A stretch of 64,000 nt of DNA from an uncultured Collinsella sp. (GCA_958445895.1 CAUCTV010000004.1:1-64000); one strand, 5' to 3'. Shown: positions 51,300-59,996, counted from the stretch's first letter. Made by a program: numbers and translations. The notes: generated by a model from the letters alone, not told the origin.

Positions 51300-52139
51300 T
51301 TATGCCTCCTCGAGCTCGAGTTGGTTATCGGCGATGTCTTGGGCGGTTGCGCGGTAGAGCTCGTCGATAAAGGCGACCTTAAAGCTTGCCGGGGCATCGG
51401 CGACGGCGGCGGCACGCGTGCCGGCGACGTTGTAGACGGCGGTACCGCAGACGGCTGCCGTAAACGGATCGGCAGCGCAGGCGTACACGGCCAGCACGCC
51501 GCCCTGCGAGCAACCGCAGCCGGTAATCTTGGACATGAGCGGGCTGCCGCCGTGGGATTTGGCCACGGTCGTGCCGTCGGTAATCAGGTCGACTTCGCCC
51601 GAGACCACAACGGCGCCGCCGGTGTAGCGAGCGAGCGCCACGGCGGCATCGCGGGCGGCGTCGACCGTGTCGGTGGTATCGACACCACGTACGCGGCTCA
51701 GATCGGCCGACTCGCCCTCAAGACCCCACAGGCCGGAGAGTGCGATGATCTCGGAGGCGTTGCCGCGTACGATGGCGGGCTTGTACTGCTTGAGCTCGTT
51801 TACCAGCTGGGTGCGCAGGCTACCGATGCCCAGACCCACCGGATCGAGCACCCAGGGCTTGCCGGCGTCGTGTGCCGCCTTGGCCGCGCGGGGAATCGTC
51901 TGCTCGTAGATGGGGAAGAGCGTGCCCATGTTGAGATAGATGGCGGCGCCGCCGGCAACGAGCGCCTCGCCCTCGTCGGGCAGATAGACCATGGCGGCCG
52001 AACCGCCCACGGCGAGCTGCGCGTTGGCGACAAAGTCGATCGTCACCGTGTTGGTGATGGAGCCGGCCATCGGATTGGTGGCTCGAATCTCCTCTACGGC
52101 CTTGACCATATGTTGCTTAAGCTGTTCCGAATCAATCAC
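51300..52139 (-). CDS. thiM: Hydroxyethylthiazole kinase
   Basis: This 279-residue kinase phosphorylates the thiazole alcohol for thiamine salvage. Motifs are ITNTVTIDFVANAQLAVGGSAAM, PWVLDPVGLG, GNASEIIAL and the anion-hole Cys region ITGCGCSQGGVLAV. The GTG at 52139 is chosen because AAGGAGG lies about 9 bases upstream, after the riboswitch terminator. It is the first gene of the operon thiM, MTH1187-type, thiE. No thiC or thiD lies nearby, so the operon is suited to salvage. Confidence 0.94.
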   Translation of the reverse strand: MIDSEQLKQHMVKAVEEIRATNPMAGSITNTVTIDFVANAQLAVGGSAAMVYLPDEGEALVAGGAAIYLNMGTLFPIYEQTIPRAAKAAHDAGKPWVLDPVGLGIGSLRTQLVNELKQYKPAIVRGNASEIIALSGLWGLEGESADLSRVRGVDTTDTVDAARDAAVALARYTGGAVVVSGEVDLITDGTTVAKSHGGSPLMSKITGCGCSQGGVLAVYACAADPFTAAVCGTAVYNVAGTRAAAVADAPASFKVAFIDELYRATAQDIADNQLELEEA

Positions 52140-52165
52140 TGCACATGCCTCCTTGGCATAGAAAA

Positions 52166-52191
52166 GGGGCGCTGTGCATAGACAGCGCCCC
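52166..52191 (-). terminator. Riboswitch-controlled terminator before thiM
   Basis: GGGGCGCTGT and ACAGCGCCCC form a perfect 10-bp stem with a 6-base loop; on the minus strand TTTT follows. It lies between the TPP aptamer and thiM and is the likely expression platform. Confidence 0.88.
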
Positions 52192-52203
52192 TGTAAAGGC
52201 GGC

Positions 52204-52295
52204 ATGCTCCCTACGCCAGCATTAACTGACAGGTTCAAAGGATTGGGCCCTATGCCCTCTCAGCCTTGTGGTTTGCACCGCCGGCACTCCCGCAT
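52204..52295 (-). promoter_or_regulatory. TPP riboswitch (THI box)
   Basis: The minus strand reads, in order, ATGCGGGAGTGCCGG, CTGAGAGGGC, CCTTTGAACCTGTCAGTTAA and TGCTGGCGTAGGGAGCAT. The CTGAGA, GAACCTG and GCGTAGGGA elements define the TPP aptamer, and ATGC/GCAT close the outer helix. Binding of thiamine pyrophosphate should favour the terminator at 52166-52191 and turn off the operon. Confidence 0.95.
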
Positions 52296-52322
52296 CGAAT
52301 CTGTTGTTCCCTATACTAGCGC

Positions 52323-52424
52323 ACCTGCCAATATGGGACAGGTTTATTTTGGCAGGTGGCAACAGGGGCGCTGCATTTTCCCAGATAAAACCTGCCAAGA
52401 TAAACCTGTCCCTTATTGGCAGGT
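52323..52424. repeat. Long palindrome with 35-base arms (ACCTGCCAATA... family)
   Basis: Arms at 52323-52357 and 52390-52424 match at 33 of 35 positions around a 32-base loop. Each arm carries GGGACAGGTTTAT and TTGGCAGGT. The right arm plus loop edge (52380-52412) equals the 32126-32158 repeat on the opposite strand with one mismatch. It lies between the divergent thi operon and the HAD gene. Confidence 0.85.
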
Positions 52425-52464
52425 CGTTACAATAGACGGGATAAAGAATGACCGAGGGGACCTT

Positions 52465-53373
52465 ATGATCAAACTTGTTCTGACCGATATGGACGATACG
52501 CTGATTCCTGCTGGACACGATGGCGCCAGCGACTGCGCCATCGAGGGCATTCATGCCATGCAGGCGGCGGGCCTGCATTTTGGCCCGGTTTCGGGTCGCC
52601 AGCCGTCCGCGATGAGCTGGATGTTCCGCAATCGCTCCGAGTGCTTCTCGACCGGCGCGTTTTGCAACGGCCAGGTGATGTTTGTCGATGGCGAGGCGGT
52701 TGCCTCGCGCGCAACTGATAGCGATGCCCTTATGCGCCTGGCCGACTACCTGGAGCAAGAGACCGACGATACCTATTTGAAGGTCTACCGTCTGGGTGAT
52801 GACTTTTGGGACAACGACGCCTATTGCGTGACAAGCGATCCCGAGCGTGTGCGTCGCGCCATGGAGTCAGGCGGCAACGCGTGGCTCAAGGGCGAAGAGG
52901 CTCCCTGTCGCCCTGTCGTTGACGATGCCCCGGTATACAAGGCGAATATCTGGAGTGCCCGTTCGCGCGAGGAGCTCGCCGAGCTGCGCGAGCGTGTTGC
53001 CGCCGAGGTGCCGGAGCTCTCGCTCGTGTTTCCCAACAACCGCGTGCGCCTGTTCGACGTTCTTCCGACCGGCTGGGACAAGGGCTGTGCTGCGCTGGAG
53101 CTGGCGCGCGCTTTGGGCCTGACGCCCGACGAGGTGGCCGTATTCGGCGATTCCGATAACGATTTGCCCATGATCGATGCCGTTCCCAATTCCGTTGCAG
53201 TCGCCAATGCCAACGAGGCCGTCACGGCTGCCGCGCGCTGGCATATCGGCGCTGCGGCAGATGATGCGGTTGCCGGGGCTCTGCATCAGATTGCCGCCTG
53301 CGCCGCGACGGGGGAGATGCCGTCGTTTATGCGTCAGATGGACGCGACGGGTTTCGACGTCACGAACGTCTAG
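52465..53373 (+). CDS. HAD-superfamily (Cof-type) phosphatase
   Basis: This 302-residue hydrolase has motif I DMDDTL, the S/T of motif II in FGPVSGRQPSAM, a C2B-type cap, and motifs III/IV in WDKGCAALELARALGL and AVFGDSDNDLPMIDAV. It dephosphorylates small phosphometabolites; Cof members act on HMP-PP, sugar phosphates or flavin. GAGGGGACC precedes the ATG at 52465, and TACAAT at 52428-52433 may be the -10 box. The LysR gene follows by 10 bases. The proximity to thiamine genes makes HMP-PP or TPP hydrolysis conceivable, but this is only inference. Confidence 0.88.
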   Translation: MIKLVLTDMDDTLIPAGHDGASDCAIEGIHAMQAAGLHFGPVSGRQPSAMSWMFRNRSECFSTGAFCNGQVMFVDGEAVASRATDSDALMRLADYLEQETDDTYLKVYRLGDDFWDNDAYCVTSDPERVRRAMESGGNAWLKGEEAPCRPVVDDAPVYKANIWSARSREELAELRERVAAEVPELSLVFPNNRVRLFDVLPTGWDKGCAALELARALGLTPDEVAVFGDSDNDLPMIDAVPNSVAVANANEAVTAAARWHIGAAADDAVAGALHQIAACAATGEMPSFMRQMDATGFDVTNV

Positions 53374-53383
53374 GGAGAAAGCC

Positions 53384-54280
53384 ATGAAGCTCCAGCAGCT
53401 CAGATATGTCGTCAAAGTTGCCGAATGCGGCAGCATCACCGAGGCCTCGCGCCGGCTCTTTGTGTCGCAGCCTTCGATTACCGCGTCAATTCGCGATCTC
53501 GAAAACGAGATGGGTGTACACATCTTTGAGCGCACCAACAAGGGCGTCATTGTGTCCGAGGAAGGCGAGACCTTCTTGGGCTACGCGCGCCAGGTGCTCG
53601 ACCAGGCCGACCTGCTCGAGGGCAAGTACAAAGGCACGTCCGAGCAGGTGCCGCACTTTAGTGTGAGCTGCCAGCATTATTCCTTTGCCGTTAATGCATT
53701 TGTCGATGTGATCCGCGAGTTCGATGCCGCGCGCTACGACTTTACCCTGCGCGAGGAGCAGACCCACGAGATTATCGAGGACGTCGCGCATATGAAAAGC
53801 GAGCTCGGCATCCTGTATCTGTCGGAGCACAACCGCGAGGTCATCGAGCGCATGCTGGTGGCCAACGAGCTCGTGTTCGAAGGGCTCTTCTGCGCCACGC
53901 CGCATGTCTTCGTCTGTGCCGACCATCCGCTGGCGGCCCGCTCCAGCGTGACGCTCGAGGACTTGGAAGACTACCCGTTCCTGTCCTACGAGCAGGGCAG
54001 TTACAACTCGTTTTACTATTCCGAGGAGCTGACCTCGACGTTTGAGCGTCGCAAGAATATCCGCGTGCGCGACCGTGCGACGCTGTTCAACCTGGCCATG
54101 GGCCTCAACGGCTACACGGTGTGCTCGGGCGTGATTAGCCACGAACTCAACGGCCCCGGCATTATCTCGATTCCGCTCGATGTGGATGAGTACATGGAGA
54201 TCGGCATCATCACGCGCAAGAACACGACGCTTACGCGCTACGGTCAAGCCTATATCGACGCGATCCGTCAGCATATCTAG
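53384..54280 (+). CDS. LysR-family transcriptional regulator
   Basis: This 298-residue regulator has a clear HTH (VVKVAECGSITEASRRLFVSQPSITASIRDLENEMG) and a two-lobe effector domain (FSVSCQHYSFAVNAFVDVIREF). The C-terminal half resembles regulators of sulfur or methionine metabolism. GGGAGAAAGCC precedes the ATG. It is co-transcribed with the HAD gene and lies directly upstream of the MetE-like gene, with a strong palindrome between, so it probably regulates that gene in the manner of MetR. Confidence 0.92.
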   Translation: MKLQQLRYVVKVAECGSITEASRRLFVSQPSITASIRDLENEMGVHIFERTNKGVIVSEEGETFLGYARQVLDQADLLEGKYKGTSEQVPHFSVSCQHYSFAVNAFVDVIREFDAARYDFTLREEQTHEIIEDVAHMKSELGILYLSEHNREVIERMLVANELVFEGLFCATPHVFVCADHPLAARSSVTLEDLEDYPFLSYEQGSYNSFYYSEELTSTFERRKNIRVRDRATLFNLAMGLNGYTVCSGVISHELNGPGIISIPLDVDEYMEIGIITRKNTTLTRYGQAYIDAIRQHI

Positions 54281-54326
54281 ACTGCTGCGTCCTGCACAGG
54301 TCAAATCTCTTCATGGCAGTCCCAAC

Positions 54327-54349
54327 TGATATAGGAAGCATCTATATCA
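54327..54349 (+). promoter_or_regulatory. Probable LysR operator upstream of the MetE-like gene
   Basis: TGATATAG (54327-54334) and CTATATCA (54342-54349) form a perfect dyad with a 7-base spacer in an AT-rich region, about 87 bases before the MetE-like start. TATTATAAATG and TATATT just downstream could hold the -10 box. Half-site spacing suits a LysR dimer. Confidence 0.65.
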
Positions 54350-54435
54350 AACTATTATAAATGTATATTTTACGATGGCTATATGAGCGCTCATACTCTG
54401 TCCCAGTAAAGCAACCAATGCAAAGGGAGATGTCC

Positions 54436-55569
54436 ATGAGCACTTCAATTCAACCGAACGCGCCGTTTCGCACTGATATCGTCGGCAGCTTTCTTCGTCC
54501 GCAGGCCGTAAAGGATGCCCGCGCTGCCTATGCGGCAGGCACACTTGATGCCGAGGGGCTTAAGGCCGTCGAGGATGAGGCTATTCGCGACCTGGTGGAC
54601 AAGCAAAAGGCCGCTGGCCTGCAGGTGATTACCGATGGCGAGTTTCGTCGCAGTTACTGGCACCTCGACTTTATGTGGGGGCTCAACGGCATTGAACGCC
54701 GCACCTCGCGTACGGGCTATATGTTCCACGACGAGGAGACCACGGCTGACACCGCCGTGGTGACCGGCCCCATCAGCGGCGAGAACCACCCCTTCGTCGA
54801 GCACTTTAAGTTTGTCAAGGTGCTTGAGGGCGAGGGCCAGGTTGCGCGCCAGACCATTCCGGCGCCGATCCAGACGTTCTCGGAGGTTACGCTCGACCGC
54901 TGCGATGGCCAGCAGGAGAGCCTGCGCGCTGTCTATAAGACCGATGAGGAACTTGCCGACGCAATTGCAGCCGCTTATCGCACGGTGATCGCCGACCTGT
55001 ACGCTGCCGGTTGCCGCAATATCCAGTTTGACGACTGCACCTGGGGCATTTACTGCGATACCGACTTTGTGGCTAAGACCGGTATGAGCCCGGTCGATCT
55101 GCAAAAGGTGAGCGAGCTGGGCGTGGCGCTCAACAATGCCGCCATCGCGGGCAAGCCCGACGATTTGGTCATCAACACGCACGTATGCCGCGGCAACTAC
55201 CACTCCACCTATGCCTTTGAGGGCGGCTACGATCCCATCGCGCCGTACCTGTTCGCACATGAGAATGTCGATGCGTTCTATCTGGAGTTCGACACACCCC
55301 GCGCCGGTGGTTTTGAGCCGCTCAAGTACGTTGCCCCCGGCAAGAAGGTGGTGCTGGGCTTGGTGACCACCAAGGCGGCAGAGCTCGAGAACGAGGACGC
55401 CATCGTCGAGCGCATCCGCGAAGCCGCAAAGTACGTGCCGCTCGAGAACCTGTACCTGTCGCCCCAGTGCGGCTTTGCCAGCTGCGAGATTGGCAACAAG
55501 CTGACCGAGGATGAGCAATGGGCAAAGATCGCTCTGGTCAAGCGCATTGCCGAGCGCGTTTGGAAGTAA
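54436..55569 (+). CDS. MetE C-terminal-domain-like methyltransferase (YxjG/YxjH type)
   Basis: This 377-residue zinc-dependent barrel enzyme is related to the C-terminal half of cobalamin-independent methionine synthase. Features are TDIVGSFLRPQAV at the start, QVITDGEFRRSYWHLDFM, the zinc-ligand region INTHVCRGNY, FYLEFDTPRAGGFEPL and the final Cys zone LSPQCGFAS. It lacks the N-terminal MetE half. YxjG and YxjH homologues are thought to methylate homocysteine with alternative donors. GGGAG lies 6 bases before the ATG at 54436. The LysR gene and dyad upstream suggest regulation by sulfur or methionine status. No S-box riboswitch was seen. Confidence 0.9.
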   Translation: MSTSIQPNAPFRTDIVGSFLRPQAVKDARAAYAAGTLDAEGLKAVEDEAIRDLVDKQKAAGLQVITDGEFRRSYWHLDFMWGLNGIERRTSRTGYMFHDEETTADTAVVTGPISGENHPFVEHFKFVKVLEGEGQVARQTIPAPIQTFSEVTLDRCDGQQESLRAVYKTDEELADAIAAAYRTVIADLYAAGCRNIQFDDCTWGIYCDTDFVAKTGMSPVDLQKVSELGVALNNAAIAGKPDDLVINTHVCRGNYHSTYAFEGGYDPIAPYLFAHENVDAFYLEFDTPRAGGFEPLKYVAPGKKVVLGLVTTKAAELENEDAIVERIREAAKYVPLENLYLSPQCGFASCEIGNKLTEDEQWAKIALVKRIAERVWK

Positions 55570-55692
55570 CGATACCGTTTGCAGGTGGCGGCGCGTGCGA
55601 GGCATTGCGTATCGCGTACAATGGTTCGGATCGTATCGTTCGGGCAGGTTATCCGATATGCCTGATCGCCCTTCCATCGTGAAAGGACTTCC

Positions 55693-57027
55693 ATGTCCCA
55701 ATCCTCGACGCCCGCCGTCACCGATGCCATCTACGATGCATCGTCGCTCGGCCGCCCGCGCATGTTCCTACTCGGTCTGCAGCATCTATTCGCGATGTTT
55801 GGCGCCACGGTGTTGGTGCCCGTGCTCACCGGTCTCTCGGTGTCGGCAACGCTTTTGTTCGCCGGCTTGGGCACGCTGCTGTTCCACTTCCTGTCGCGCG
55901 GTAAGGTGCCGGCCTTCTTGGGCTCGTCGTTTGCCTTTATTGCCGGTTATGCCGCAATCGCACCCAACGGCGAGGCCGAGCTTTTGCCCTACGCCTGCCT
56001 GGGTGTAGCCTGCGCCGGCCTGCTCTATCCGGTGCTGGCGGCCCTGTTCCGCGCGTTTGGCGCCAAGCGCGTCATGCGCTTCTTTCCGCCGGTGGTGACT
56101 GGTCCCATCGTCATTTCCATCGGCTTGATCCTGGCAAGTTCCGCTATTGCTAACTGCCAGACCAACTGGCTTGTGGCTGTCATTGCCGTTGCCGTTATCG
56201 TGATCTGCAACATTTGGGGTCGCGGTATGGTCAAGATTGTGCCGATTCTGCTGGGCGTTGTGGTGAGCTATGCCGTTGCGGCTGCGCTGGGCGAGGTCGA
56301 CTTCTCTGGCGTCGCAGCCGCTCCCTGGGTTGGTTTGCCCATCGTGTGGGATAACACCGTGTTTGCGCTCTTTGGGCCGCAGTTCGATAGCGGTCTTGCT
56401 ACGACGGCCATCATCACCATCATGCCGCTGGCCTTTGCGACCATGATCGAGCATATCGGTGATATCTCCGCTATCGGCTCCACTTGCGAGCGTAACTACA
56501 TCGCCGACCCCGGCCTGCACCGCACGCTGCTCGGTGATGGTCTTGCCACGATTCTGGCTTCGCTCTTTAGCGCTCCGGCCAACACCACGTATGGCGAGAA
56601 CACTGGCGTGCTCGCCCTGACGCGCGTGTTCGACCCGCGCGTGATTCGCATTGCCGCGTGTTGCGCCATTGTGCTCTCGTTCTGCCCCAAGTTCGCGGCT
56701 GTCATTGCGGCCGTGCCGGCGTGTGTGATCGGCGGCGTGTCACTCGTGCTCTATGGCATGATCAGTGCGGTAGGTGTGCGTAACCTCATCGAGAACCAGG
56801 TCGATTTCCAGAACAACCGCAACGTGCTGGTGGCCGCTCTGGTGCTGGTGCTTTCACTCGGCATTGCTTACAGCACTGCCGGTGCTATCGTGTTGGAGCT
56901 GGGCGGCGTGACCATTTCGCTTTCGGGTCTTGCCGTGGGTTCGCTGGTGGGCATTGTGCTCAATGCCATCCTACCGGGTAACGACTTTGAGTTTGATGTC
57001 TCGGAACTCGAAGGGTCTGCCGAATAG
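55693..57027 (+). CDS. uraA: Uracil permease, NCS2 family
   Basis: This 444-residue protein has 14 predicted hydrophobic helices. The start LGLQHLFAMFGATVLVPVLTGLSVSATLLFAGLGTLLFH, the binding-site segment TMIEHIGDISAIG and the TTYGENTGVLALTRVFD motif are typical of uracil permeases (UraA). It imports uracil with H+. GAAAGGA precedes the ATG at 55693. A TACAAT at 55617-55622 is a possible -10 box. It is transcribed alone. Confidence 0.93.
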   Translation: MSQSSTPAVTDAIYDASSLGRPRMFLLGLQHLFAMFGATVLVPVLTGLSVSATLLFAGLGTLLFHFLSRGKVPAFLGSSFAFIAGYAAIAPNGEAELLPYACLGVACAGLLYPVLAALFRAFGAKRVMRFFPPVVTGPIVISIGLILASSAIANCQTNWLVAVIAVAVIVICNIWGRGMVKIVPILLGVVVSYAVAAALGEVDFSGVAAAPWVGLPIVWDNTVFALFGPQFDSGLATTAIITIMPLAFATMIEHIGDISAIGSTCERNYIADPGLHRTLLGDGLATILASLFSAPANTTYGENTGVLALTRVFDPRVIRIAACCAIVLSFCPKFAAVIAAVPACVIGGVSLVLYGMISAVGVRNLIENQVDFQNNRNVLVAALVLVLSLGIAYSTAGAIVLELGGVTISLSGLAVGSLVGIVLNAILPGNDFEFDVSELEGSAE

Positions 57028-57049
57028 CAGCTGTGTCCAACTCAGTTAA

Positions 57050-57089
57050 AAAAGCCGGCCATGCGTCCGATGCGCATGGCCGGCTTTTT
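57050..57089 (+). terminator. Bidirectional terminator between uraA and the esterase gene
   Basis: AAAAGCCGGCCATGCG and CGCATGGCCGGCTTTT form a perfect 16-bp stem with a 7-base loop, with A- and U-runs on both sides. The two flanking genes converge, so it can serve both. Confidence 0.95.
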
Positions 57090-57753
57090 AGTGCGCAAGA
57101 ACCCAGTGGATGCCACGCGCCATGCGCAGGTCGGTTTGGGCAAAGTGGTTGCCGGGGTTGAGTTCCAGTGTTGTGAGGATGCCGCGCTCAACGAGCAACG
57201 TTTCCATTGCGCGCGTGTCGTCAAGTACGTGCCGCATCATGCGGTTGGGCGTCTTGGTTTCCTTTTTGCCGAGTGACAGATAGACGGCCTGCGGGTTGCC
57301 GGCAAAAGGGGCCGTGCTGGCGCGATTGACAAAGTCGGGAAACCACAACGACCCCGATGCGCTTGCGGCGCGGCTAAAGGCGTCGGTTTGCCAGAGGGAC
57401 CAGAGCGCGAAGAGGCCCGCGAGCGAGTAGCCGGCAATGCCGCGCCAGGTGGGCGGCTGAGGAAGCGACGACTCGGCCTCTGGGATTATCCAGTTCAACA
57501 GCTCATCGAGAAATCCGGAAGCCTGACCGCCAAAGGGCTCGGCATCGCGCACGGTTCCGTCGCATCCCCAGGGGCTCAGCTCGCGATTCCAGTTGAGGCT
57601 GCCAATGCCGACAAGCGTGAAGGGCGGGCAGTTGAGCTCTCGGCAGCGTTCATAAACCTCCGCGCCGTCGCCCATGACCACGGGAAGATAGATGACTGGT
57701 GCGCTTTCGGCATGCTGTGCATGAACGGTTATCTGCTTTTGATGCGCTTCCAT
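57088..57753 (-). CDS. Alpha/beta-hydrolase esterase (COG2819/IroE-like)
   Basis: This 221-residue hydrolase has the nucleophile motif GYSLAG (in WRGIAGYSLAGLFALWSLWQ), a downstream FVNRASTAPFAGNPQAVYLSLGKKE strand typical of D-esterase/enterobactin-esterase-like proteins, and the His region LELNPGNHFAQTDLR. It probably hydrolyses esters in the cytoplasm; no signal peptide is visible. GAGAGAAG lies 7 bases before the start at 57753. The substrate is unknown. Confidence 0.85.
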   Translation of the reverse strand: MEAHQKQITVHAQHAESAPVIYLPVVMGDGAEVYERCRELNCPPFTLVGIGSLNWNRELSPWGCDGTVRDAEPFGGQASGFLDELLNWIIPEAESSLPQPPTWRGIAGYSLAGLFALWSLWQTDAFSRAASASGSLWFPDFVNRASTAPFAGNPQAVYLSLGKKETKTPNRMMRHVLDDTRAMETLLVERGILTTLELNPGNHFAQTDLRMARGIHWVLAH

Positions 57754-57867
57754 GACGGGCTTCTCTCGGCGTTGTGATATCGACGGCCCCCATTGTCGCA
57801 CGCCGGCTCATGCAGGTTGGGCTAGACCAAAGACAATCTCGTGCATACCCTGCGGACGCATATGGAA

Positions 57868-57903
57868 AACGCCACCGCCGGAGGGGAGCTCGGCGGTGGC
57901 GTT
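57868..57903 (-). terminator. Terminator after the first LAxTG surface-protein gene
   Basis: AACGCCACCGCCG and CGGCGGTGGCGTT form a 13-bp perfect stem (10-base loop); the minus strand continues TTCC. It lies about 58 bases beyond the stop at 57961. Confidence 0.88.
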
Positions 57904-57960
57904 GTTAAACGGTGCTGGGACTCGGGGCCTTCGCGGGAGCTGCCATGTGCGCAGAGGCGT

Positions 57961-59745
57961 CTAAGAGCGCTTGCGGCTCGCCATGGTGCCTGCGGCGATA
58001 GCGGCTGTTCCCGCAAGGACGGTTGCCACGATGGCCGCACCCGAGGTGTCGCCGGTTGCCGCGAGCACGCTGGTGGCCTTGGCCTTCGTGGTTGCAACCG
58101 CAACGGTCTTGGTCGTCTTTGCGCCCTCGGGCTTGGGGTCCTGCTTGGACTCCGCGGGCTTGCTTTCTGCGGGCTTGGTCTCGTCGGGCTTGGGGTCTTC
58201 CGGCTTGGCTACCTCGGGAGGTGCGATGGTCGTGCTTTTGGCGACTGCTTTGATATAGAGGGAGTCGACCGTGGCGTCGCCCGTGCCGATGGCTTGGCCT
58301 GCCTCGTAGATGCCGTCACGGAGCTTGCGATAGTCAATGACCTTGCCGCCTTCGGGCGTCTGGATGGCGGCGTTCTCAATCTTGATGGTGCCGATTGCCT
58401 TGCCGTCAGCGCTCATGGCACGGGCAAAGATTGCCGCTGTATCTCCTTCGGTCGTTACCTTGCTGCGGATGATCGAGATGACTGCGGGTGTGACGCCCTC
58501 GCTGGTCTGGGCGATGATGCCGATGTTCTCGCCTTGGGGCTCGGGGCTCGTCTCGCCATCTTGGTTTTCGCTGTAGGGGATGGGGCCGTCGCCGTTCTCG
58601 ACATAGCGGGCTATGGCCTTGACAACGGAGTCGCTGATGTAGATGTGGCCGCCCTTCTCGTTGGGTCGAACGTTTCTGGTGGAGAATGCAGCCGAAACCT
58701 CGCCTTCCGCAAACGCGTCCACGGTGGAGCCGTTCTTGACGACGATGTCGTCCTGGTAGGTGAAGAGGGCGATGGCGCCACCGTATCTGCCTTTACCTGC
58801 ACGGACCGTCACGTTTGCATGATCGAGGGTGATGCCCTTGTGGGCATAGACGCCATATTCAACACCGTTTACGTTGAGGGAGGCGTTTGTGGCTGCGAGG
58901 CTGCCCTTGGCCTCGACGGCAGCGTCTTTCTCGGAGCTTGCCTTGACCTGGCTGCCGTCCGAGATGTTGATATTGCCGCCGCTCCAAAGGGCCTCACCAT
59001 CAGCTGAGCTTGCCTCGACCGTCCCGCCACCCTTGATGGTGAGGTTCTTGTCGGTTCCAATACCCTTGTCCTCGGTAGCCCTGGCGGTGACGGCTCCGCT
59101 GTCGTCAATCGTGATATTACCGTTTGCCCTGATGCCATCCGATGCACCCGTGGCGTTGACGTTGCCCGAACCTTTGATAGCGAGATCACCCCCGGCATTT
59201 ATGGCGTCAAACCCAGTGCTCGTGGCGTTGACGGATCCGGCTCCGTCGATGTTGATATTACCCGTGGAGAGGATAGCGTCCTCAGTAGATGTCACGCTGA
59301 GCGTGCTGTCCGCGTCGCCTTGGATATTGAGCTCGGCGTTCTCGTTAGTGCCATGAGAAACGTTGATGCCTTCGATCCATTCGGCAGTGACGATGTTGGT
59401 CCCCGAGTAATTCACGTTGAGCTTGCCTGCGGCCTGGATCTCGCCGCCGTTATAGTTGTTGAGCTTCAAGTCGTCGGCGCCGTCCCACGACCAGGTACCG
59501 GCCTCGTCGCTCGCCGCGGTGTTGTACTTGTTGCCGCCGACCTTGACCCATTCCGCCGCGAGCGAGACGCTCGGCATGAGCAGCGAGCTCACCGTGAGCG
59601 CGCACACGGCGCCTACGACGATGCGGCGCGTCACGCGGCGCCAGCTGCCGTGCGCGAGTCCTATGCGACGGCGAACGTCGGGTTCGGCAACATGGGTTCC
59701 GGCGGTAGTGTCATTGCGTTTGGGGGTCGTGAACAAGGCTGCCAT
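57961..59745 (-). CDS. LAxTG-anchored beta-helix surface protein, copy A
   Basis: This 594-residue secreted protein has a long n-region with an Arg cluster (WRRVTRR), a signal-peptide core and a cleavage site near SLAAEW. A repetitive region (about residues 95-260) follows with units such as ITIDDSGAVTARATEDKGI that suggest a right-handed beta helix; this is the carbohydrate-binding (DUF4353-like) type. A Pro/Lys/Glu-rich wall-spanning segment comes next (KPEDPKPDETKPAESKPAES). The tail has the sorting motif LAATGD, a hydrophobic helix and RKRS. LAxTG suits a class E sortase. GGGAG precedes the start at 59745. It is closely similar to the next gene, at 60017. Confidence 0.85.
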   Translation of the reverse strand: MAALFTTPKRNDTTAGTHVAEPDVRRRIGLAHGSWRRVTRRIVVGAVCALTVSSLLMPSVSLAAEWVKVGGNKYNTAASDEAGTWSWDGADDLKLNNYNGGEIQAAGKLNVNYSGTNIVTAEWIEGINVSHGTNENAELNIQGDADSTLSVTSTEDAILSTGNINIDGAGSVNATSTGFDAINAGGDLAIKGSGNVNATGASDGIRANGNITIDDSGAVTARATEDKGIGTDKNLTIKGGGTVEASSADGEALWSGGNINISDGSQVKASSEKDAAVEAKGSLAATNASLNVNGVEYGVYAHKGITLDHANVTVRAGKGRYGGAIALFTYQDDIVVKNGSTVDAFAEGEVSAAFSTRNVRPNEKGGHIYISDSVVKAIARYVENGDGPIPYSENQDGETSPEPQGENIGIIAQTSEGVTPAVISIIRSKVTTEGDTAAIFARAMSADGKAIGTIKIENAAIQTPEGGKVIDYRKLRDGIYEAGQAIGTGDATVDSLYIKAVAKSTTIAPPEVAKPEDPKPDETKPAESKPAESKQDPKPEGAKTTKTVAVATTKAKATSVLAATGDTSGAAIVATVLAGTAAIAAGTMASRKRS

Positions 59746-59890
59746 GGTTGCTCCCGTTCTCATAGGGCCTATACGGCTAGGTTCAGCGTATCTGCTGGAT
59801 GTTGCCGGCGGTAGTGCCGTTTGGAGGGCAAAATGGCCAAAATGGGGGAGAAATAGGCCGCACGCCGGCGCAGGGACCGACGCTAAAAGA

Positions 59891-59923
59891 AAAGCGCGGG
59901 GCCGCATGGCGACTCCGCGCTTT
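59891..59923 (-). terminator. Terminator after the second LAxTG surface-protein gene
   Basis: AAAGCGCGG (59891-59899) pairs with CCGCGCTTT (59915-59923); the minus strand ends in TTTCTTTT. Its sequence is a diverged copy of the hairpin at 61936-61976, as part of the block duplication. Confidence 0.85.
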
Positions 59924-59949
59924 ATTGTTCAGCTTTTGCAGCCTTGCCC

Positions 59950-59996
59950 TTACGCTACGAAGAAGTAGACGGGGAAGGCAAGGGCTGCGATCCACC
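59950..59996 (-). pseudogene. 3' stub of an NCS2 permease gene between the duplicated surface genes
   Basis: The minus strand encodes WIAALAFPVYFFVA and a stop, almost identical to the end of the permease at 62000 (WIAAFAFLVYFFVA). Nothing else of the permease is present. It has no start or expression signals and is the scar left by a tandem duplication whose unit ended inside the permease gene. Confidence 0.85.

Noticed and set aside
54290..54435. A SAM (S-box) riboswitch before the MetE-like gene
   Set aside because: The leader is AT-rich with a LysR-type dyad and lacks S-box motifs.
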